From: Thermoplasmata archaeon
Lineage (GTDB): Archaea; Thermoplasmatota; Thermoplasmata; Lutacidiplasmatales; UBA184
Direction of reading: 5' to 3'
DNA: 41,954 nt
NCBI GenBank assembly: GCA_030038895.1
Contig: JASHQX010000002.1
Coordinates: forward strand, 1-41,954
The translations under genes were made by a program, and so were the position numbers. Of the stretch, positions 37,647-41,954 are shown piece after piece (position 1 is the first letter of the stretch; each line of letters starts with the position of its first letter). The notes below the pieces were generated by a model. The model was not told the origin of the DNA and searched no databases. It saw nothing but the letters and a program-made list of their open reading frames with translations.

Positions 37647-38699
37647 GTGCGGATCGTCCTTCTCGGAGGGGGGGTCCATCCGATTCCCCCGACGGGGTAT
37701 GGGGCGGTCGAACGGATCCTGGCCGACCTCGCTTCTTCGCTCGCGGCGGCGGGCCAAGAGGTCGTCATCCTCAATGAGGTACGGAGAGAGCGGACGCGCG
37801 ACGAGATCCCTTTCGCCCTGTCCGTACCCCGTCGGTTGCGCGGCGAGCGGTACGACGTTCTCCACGCGCACACGCCGGTCGTGGCGAACCGTCTCGCGCT
37901 CGCGGGTCTGCCGTTCGTCTATACTTCCCACTCCCGCCACTGGTACTACCGGGACCGGTGGACGCATCAATGGGGGTACTGGCTCGAACGTCGGGCGGTG
38001 CGTCGCGCACGATCCGTGATCGCGCTCACTGACCCGCTCGCGAGGACGATGCGAGCCGTCGTCCGTCCCCCGCTCCCACCGATCTCGGTCATCCCCTTCG
38101 GCGTCGATTCGGAGCAGTACCGACCGGCCTGGGAGCGGCGCACGGGTCTTCGTGCCCTGGGGGTCGGCGTAGTGGCTCCGTTCAAACGCTGGCACCTCGC
38201 GGCGCAAGCGACGCTCGGCACGGGGGTGACGCTGGCGATCGCGGGACCGATCGTCTCACGGACCTATGCGGAGGAGGTCCGGCGGGAGGGTGACCACGTC
38301 CGACTCCTCGGCGAAGTCCCGGATGCGGATATGCGGGCCCTCTTTGCTGAGAGCGATGTCCTCCTCCACCCGAGCGCGGTCGAGATTCTGTCTGCCACCG
38401 TGCTCGAGGCGATGGCCTCCGGGCTACCCGTGCTGGGAGGAACCGGGGTCGAGGGAGTGGTCGAGTCGGGAGTCACGGGTTGGCGGCTCGACGACCGGGA
38501 CCCCGCGGCATTCATCACGGCGATGCGAGAGCGCATCGTTGCGCTCGTTCGCGATGAGTCGATGCGCCGGCAGGTCGGGGACGCGGCCCGGGCCGTGGCT
38601 CGGGCGCGGTACAGCTGGTCCTCGATTGCCTCGCGCCACATCGAAGTGTACCGGTCCGTCGCTGCCCCCATCGCGACGGGCACCGGGGGATCTCGCTAG
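37647..38699 (+). CDS. GT4-family glycosyltransferase
   Basis: RIVLLGGGVHPIPPTGYGAVERILADLA, YDVLHAHTPV, VIPFGVDSEQYRP, LLHPSAVEILSATVLEAMASGLPVLGGTGVEGVVESGVTGW. Confidence 0.92.
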   Translation: MRIVLLGGGVHPIPPTGYGAVERILADLASSLAAAGQEVVILNEVRRERTRDEIPFALSVPRRLRGERYDVLHAHTPVVANRLALAGLPFVYTSHSRHWYYRDRWTHQWGYWLERRAVRRARSVIALTDPLARTMRAVVRPPLPPISVIPFGVDSEQYRPAWERRTGLRALGVGVVAPFKRWHLAAQATLGTGVTLAIAGPIVSRTYAEEVRREGDHVRLLGEVPDADMRALFAESDVLLHPSAVEILSATVLEAMASGLPVLGGTGVEGVVESGVTGWRLDDRDPAAFITAMRERIVALVRDESMRRQVGDAARAVARARYSWSSIASRHIEVYRSVAAPIATGTGGSR

Positions 38700-39658
38700 G
38701 GCCGGATCCCACGGGCGGCGGCGATTTCCGAGATCGTTCGATCGATTGCCTCCGCACTCGACCACCGAGGCTTCCATCCGAGCTTTTCAATGCGGTCGAT
38801 GGCGAGGAGCTGCACCGGCACGTCCCCACTCCAGCCTCGGACTCCTCCGGTGTACTCGATGCGTGCATGACCCCCGTGCGCCGCGATCACTTTCTCGGCG
38901 ATCTCTCGGGCGCTGATGTGGTCGCGCGAGCCGAGGTTGTAGACGTTCACGGCTTCGTTCGCGCGCTCGCCGGCGAGCAACATTCCGTCAACGCAGTCCT
39001 CGGTCCGGAGGTAACTCTTCGACTGGCGACCGTCGCCCAGGACCTCGAGCCGGCTCGGGTCGCGACGGAGCTTGTCGAAGAAGTCGTACAGAATCCCGTG
39101 CGTCATCCCCGGGCCGATGATGTTGGCGAACCGGAAGATGAACATCCGCATGCCGTAGAGGTGGGCGTAGGCGGAGCAGAAGCCTTCCGCGGCCAGTTTC
39201 GAAGCGGCGTAGAGGGATTCCGGCTCGAGGGGGGCGTAGTCCTCGGGCGTGGGGAGCACCTTCGGCCAGCCGTAGACGACGCTCGACGAAGCGAAGAAGA
39301 ACTTCGGGACGTCGGCCTGGCGAGCCCGCTCGAGCACTTCAAACGTGGCGAGGGTGCCGAGCTCGAGATCGATCCGGCGATTGCTCGTGCCTCGGCGGAT
39401 GTCGGTGTTCGCCGCGAGGTGCCAGACCTCTCTCGCCCCGTCGTACTCATGGGCGGTAGCCTCGGCGTCGCGCACGTCCGCTACCGTGAGGAAGAGGCGG
39501 CCGGGCTGGACCGGTAGATGCTCCCGACGGCCACTCGAGAGATTGTCGATCACTCGTACGGTAGCGTCGCGAGAGAGGAGCGTTCGAGTAAGGACCGAAC
39601 CTACCGCACCGGCCCCGCCCGTGACGACCACCGGACCGTCCCGGTGCTCCGTGGTCAT
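38696..39658 (-). CDS. NAD-dependent epimerase/dehydratase (UDP-sugar 4-epimerase-like)
   Basis: VVVTGGAGAVGSVLTRTLL, VWHLAANTDIRRG, FFASSSVVYG, YAASKLAAEGFCSAYAHLYGM, FRFANIIGPGM; start MTTEHRDG at 39658. Confidence 0.93.
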   Translation of the reverse strand: MTTEHRDGPVVVTGGAGAVGSVLTRTLLSRDATVRVIDNLSSGRREHLPVQPGRLFLTVADVRDAEATAHEYDGAREVWHLAANTDIRRGTSNRRIDLELGTLATFEVLERARQADVPKFFFASSSVVYGWPKVLPTPEDYAPLEPESLYAASKLAAEGFCSAYAHLYGMRMFIFRFANIIGPGMTHGILYDFFDKLRRDPSRLEVLGDGRQSKSYLRTEDCVDGMLLAGERANEAVNVYNLGSRDHISAREIAEKVIAAHGGHARIEYTGGVRGWSGDVPVQLLAIDRIEKLGWKPRWSSAEAIDRTISEIAAARGIRP

Positions 39659-39683
39659 ACGAATCCAGACCCGACAGAGAAGC

Positions 39684-39692
39684 ATATATAAG
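39684..39692. promoter_or_regulatory. Putative TATA element shared by divergent genes
   Basis: catatataag between the epimerase (start 39658, minus) and the 74-aa protein (start 39741, plus). Confidence 0.45.
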
Positions 39693-39740
39693 TGGAGGGT
39701 CGCCTAAACACGACGCACCGGCTCGCCGGCGTGAAGGACC

Positions 39741-39965
39741 ATGCGCACCTACGTCCGGATGACCTTCCATTCGGAGGGTGCGAGCCCGCTGAAAGTCCTC
39801 GAAGCGATGCGGACGCTCGGCTTCGAGGAGTCGATGGGAATGCACGACTTCGTCTACCGCTGGAAGGACAAGGCGGCGATCGAAGACGTCCTCCGTCTCA
39901 TGACGGAAATGCATGAACGCCTTAAGGGCCTCGATGTCAACTACGAAATCACCACGATCTCCTGA
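39741..39965 (+). CDS. Small conserved-looking protein, 74 aa, unknown function
   Basis: MRTYVRMTFHSEGASPLKVLEAMRTLGFEESMGMHDFVYRWKDKAAIEDVLRLMTEMHERLKGLDVNYEITTIS; ferredoxin-like beta-alpha-beta pattern. Confidence 0.7.
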   Translation: MRTYVRMTFHSEGASPLKVLEAMRTLGFEESMGMHDFVYRWKDKAAIEDVLRLMTEMHERLKGLDVNYEITTIS

Positions 39966-39984
39966 TCCGAAACCGGCGGGGTCG

Positions 39985-40368
39985 ATGCCGCAGGACGATG
40001 TGGAGCGCCTGGAGCGTCTGCTTCTCCTTCATCTCCTCGAGCACCGGGGCCAGCAGATCCGGTTCGAAGCGTCCCAGTGGACCACCGAGTTCGGCATTAC
40101 CCGGAAATTCTCGACCGAAGATCCCGGAGAGCTCAAGCAGGCGCTACGCGCGCTCGAGATGAGTCGGATGATTTACCTCCGGACGCAGTACGTCGTCGGC
40201 TACTCGGAGCCCAAGCACGTCTATTCACTCACCCCGACCGGGCACCGCAAGGCCCTCGAATATCAGCACAAGGAAGGCGGCCCCGCGGTCGATGAGCCCG
40301 GTCCCGACGGGGGCTCCGAGCCCGAGACTCCGGGACCCCCGCTTCGTCGTTCGTCCAGCGGTTCGTGA
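39985..40368 (+). CDS. Winged-helix-like protein (start uncertain: 39913, 39934 or 39985)
   Basis: LLLLHLLEHRGQQIRFEASQWTTEFGITRKFSTEDPGELKQALRALEMSRMIYLRTQYVVGYSEPKHVYSLTPTGHRKALEY. Confidence 0.65.
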   Translation: MPQDDVERLERLLLLHLLEHRGQQIRFEASQWTTEFGITRKFSTEDPGELKQALRALEMSRMIYLRTQYVVGYSEPKHVYSLTPTGHRKALEYQHKEGGPAVDEPGPDGGSEPETPGPPLRRSSSGS

Positions 40369-40375
40369 CCCCCGG

Positions 40376-40927
40376 ATGAGCGAGCTCGAGGGTCAAGGGG
40401 TCCGGCTTCGGGCCCTGACCCCCGCGGACTATCGAATGGTGCACGCCTGGTACGGTGACCCGGACCTGGTCGCACCGTTCGACCGGTACTCGCCGGACTC
40501 CCTCGAGGAGTTCCAGCGGTCCGTCGAGTCGGCTCCGGGGGATCCCGCGTCGCTGGCTCCGCGCTTCGCGGTCGTCGATCGGCACACGGGAGAGCTCGTG
40601 GGGGTGGTCGGCTACTACCTCGCCCACCCGGTTCTCGAGTACCTGGACGTCTGGTATCTCCTAGGAAACCCCGCGGCGCGCGGCCGGGGTTTCGGCCGAG
40701 AGGCCGTCGCCCTGCTTGTCGACCATTTGTTCCGTACCCAGTCGGTCGAGCGAATCGGGGCGACAGTGGACGTCGAAAACGTTCCATCGAACCGGCTGGT
40801 CGAGGGTCTCGGCTTCCGCTCCGAGGGGACCCTTCGCTCGGCCCTCTTCCACCACGGACGCTGGCACGACGTACGGGTCTACGGGATCACGCGTCCGGAG
40901 TGGATGGCCCGTCGTCCGCCAGCGTGA
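40376..40927 (+). CDS. GNAT (RimJ/RimL-type) acetyltransferase
   Basis: ATG 40376; VRLRALTPADYRMVHAWYGDPD, NPAARGRGFGREAVALLVDHLFRTQSVERIGATVDVENVPSNRLVEGLGFRSEGTLR. Confidence 0.9.
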   Translation: MSELEGQGVRLRALTPADYRMVHAWYGDPDLVAPFDRYSPDSLEEFQRSVESAPGDPASLAPRFAVVDRHTGELVGVVGYYLAHPVLEYLDVWYLLGNPAARGRGFGREAVALLVDHLFRTQSVERIGATVDVENVPSNRLVEGLGFRSEGTLRSALFHHGRWHDVRVYGITRPEWMARRPPA

Positions 40928-41639
40928 ACGCGACCTGGCTCGAGCCGTCCATGAGCCGTTGGGGTGGTTCGACAATCACGCGGCCGATCTCGCTCGTAGA
41001 ACAGAGATGGGTCCCGCCACACGGGCAGACGTCCCAGCCCGCGATCTCCACGACCCGCACCGGGTCGACCTGAGGAGGAAGCGGAACCAGACCCGACCGC
41101 TCCGAGGCGGGATTCCGATCCCACTCTTCACGGGCGACGAACCGGATCGACACCGGACGCGGATGCTCTACCGCCTCCCGCAACGCCCCCTCGAAGTCGA
41201 TGCGGTCCGTCTTCGGTAGCGGTCCCTCGAGATCGATCGTTGCCCGGATCCCTCCCATGACCGCCTTGCGGGTACGCAGCCGAGTCGCGGCGAAGATCTG
41301 CGCGCTCACGAAATGCTGGGCGGTATGGAGTCGCATGTGTCGATGCCGCCGGACCCAGTCGATCGTTCCTTCGACCTCGGCACCGACCGCGAGCATGGGA
41401 AGGTTGGCCATCTTCAGGCGGTGGATGACCGACGGACCCGACTTCGTCACGTCGACCACCCGGGTTTCCGAGCCATTGGCGAGCCGTACGACCCCGCGGT
41501 CGCCGGGCTGTCCGCCTCCGGCGGGGTAAAAGTAGGTACGGTCGAGAACGATCGCGCCCGGGGGCTGCGCCGTGACATGCGCCCGGAACGAACGAACGTA
41601 GGCGCTCGCCACGTCGGGCAGGTACGCGAGCTCTGTCAT
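40887..41639 (-). CDS. alaX: AlaX-type alanyl-tRNA editing protein
   Basis: VLDRTYFYPAGGGQPGDRG, RRHRHMRLHTAQHFVSA (HxxxH), VCPCGGTHLCSTSEIG; start MTELAYL at 41639. Confidence 0.9.
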   Translation of the reverse strand: MTELAYLPDVASAYVRSFRAHVTAQPPGAIVLDRTYFYPAGGGQPGDRGVVRLANGSETRVVDVTKSGPSVIHRLKMANLPMLAVGAEVEGTIDWVRRHRHMRLHTAQHFVSAQIFAATRLRTRKAVMGGIRATIDLEGPLPKTDRIDFEGALREAVEHPRPVSIRFVAREEWDRNPASERSGLVPLPPQVDPVRVVEIAGWDVCPCGGTHLCSTSEIGRVIVEPPQRLMDGSSQVAFTLADDGPSTPDA

Positions 41640-41739
41640 CGGCCAGCCTAGCGTCTCGGCGAAGAAACCGCTTCCGACTGCCGAAAGGTCGCGCAACCTT
41701 TTTAACAAGGGGTCGGCGTGTCGCGCGCCGGGGCCTTAG

Positions 41740-41954
41740 ATGTTCAAACTCCGCATCAAGATGGAGAACCTCCGCGAGGTCGTCGAGGTCGTCTCCACCT
41801 TGGTAAGCGAGGTCAAGTTCTCGATCTCGAAGGACGGCATCGAGGCGAAGGCGGTCGACCCCTCCCACGTAGCGATGCTGGTCCTCAAGCTACAGAAGGG
41901 AATCTTCGAGGAGTTTACCGGCGAACCCACGGAGGTCGGGGTCGACGTCGAGAA
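41740..41954 (+). CDS. pcn: DNA polymerase sliding clamp PCNA, 3' truncated by window edge
   Basis: MFKLRIKMENLREVVEVVSTLVSEVKFSISKDGIEAKAVDPSHVAMLVLKLQKGIFEEF translated directly; TATA-like ctttttaac 35-40 nt upstream. Confidence 0.9.
   Translation, partial: MFKLRIKMENLREVVEVVSTLVSEVKFSISKDGIEAKAVDPSHVAMLVLKLQKGIFEEFTGEPTEVGVDVE

Noticed and set aside
1-41954. Mobile element, prophage, toxin-antitoxin or defence island
   Set aside because: No transposase, integrase, phage structural, restriction or toxin motifs recognised; the lone RHH-like protein has no obvious toxin partner

Overview
This is a GC-rich (about two-thirds GC by eye) archaeal chromosomal segment, densely coded with leaderless-style TATA promoters. 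Archaeal markers include TFB, aIF2-gamma, S6e, PCNA, PurP, the archaeal 4-phosphopantoate--beta-alanine ligase (PPS) and an A24 prepilin peptidase. A Thermoplasmatota-like origin is plausible but is inference. The content is mostly housekeeping: translation (pheS/pheT, rps2, rps6e, eIF2-gamma, AlaX), methylmalonyl-CoA metabolism (MCM large subunit, epimerase, B12 subunit, MeaB), NAD/CoA/purine/PRPP biosynthesis, an ABC transporter, a small surface-glycan cluster, and a 5'-truncated GltD-like gene and 3'-truncated PCNA at the edges. I found no CRISPR array, rRNA, transposon or prophage. The points most worth a second look are: (1) a tRNA-Ser(GGA) whose T-loop appears interrupted by a 33-nt structured intron; (2) a Cas4/RecB-like PD-(D/E)XK protein that is an internal tandem duplication with an apparently inactivated second half; (3) two micro-ORFs (42 and 43 aa), absent from the supplied track, encoding single-pass membrane proteins; (4) a TrmB-type regulator with an extra Cys-rich C-terminal domain; (5) a signal peptidase with very long charged tails; (6) several small or orphan proteins. 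I did not see strong evidence for a complete new defence or mobile system.
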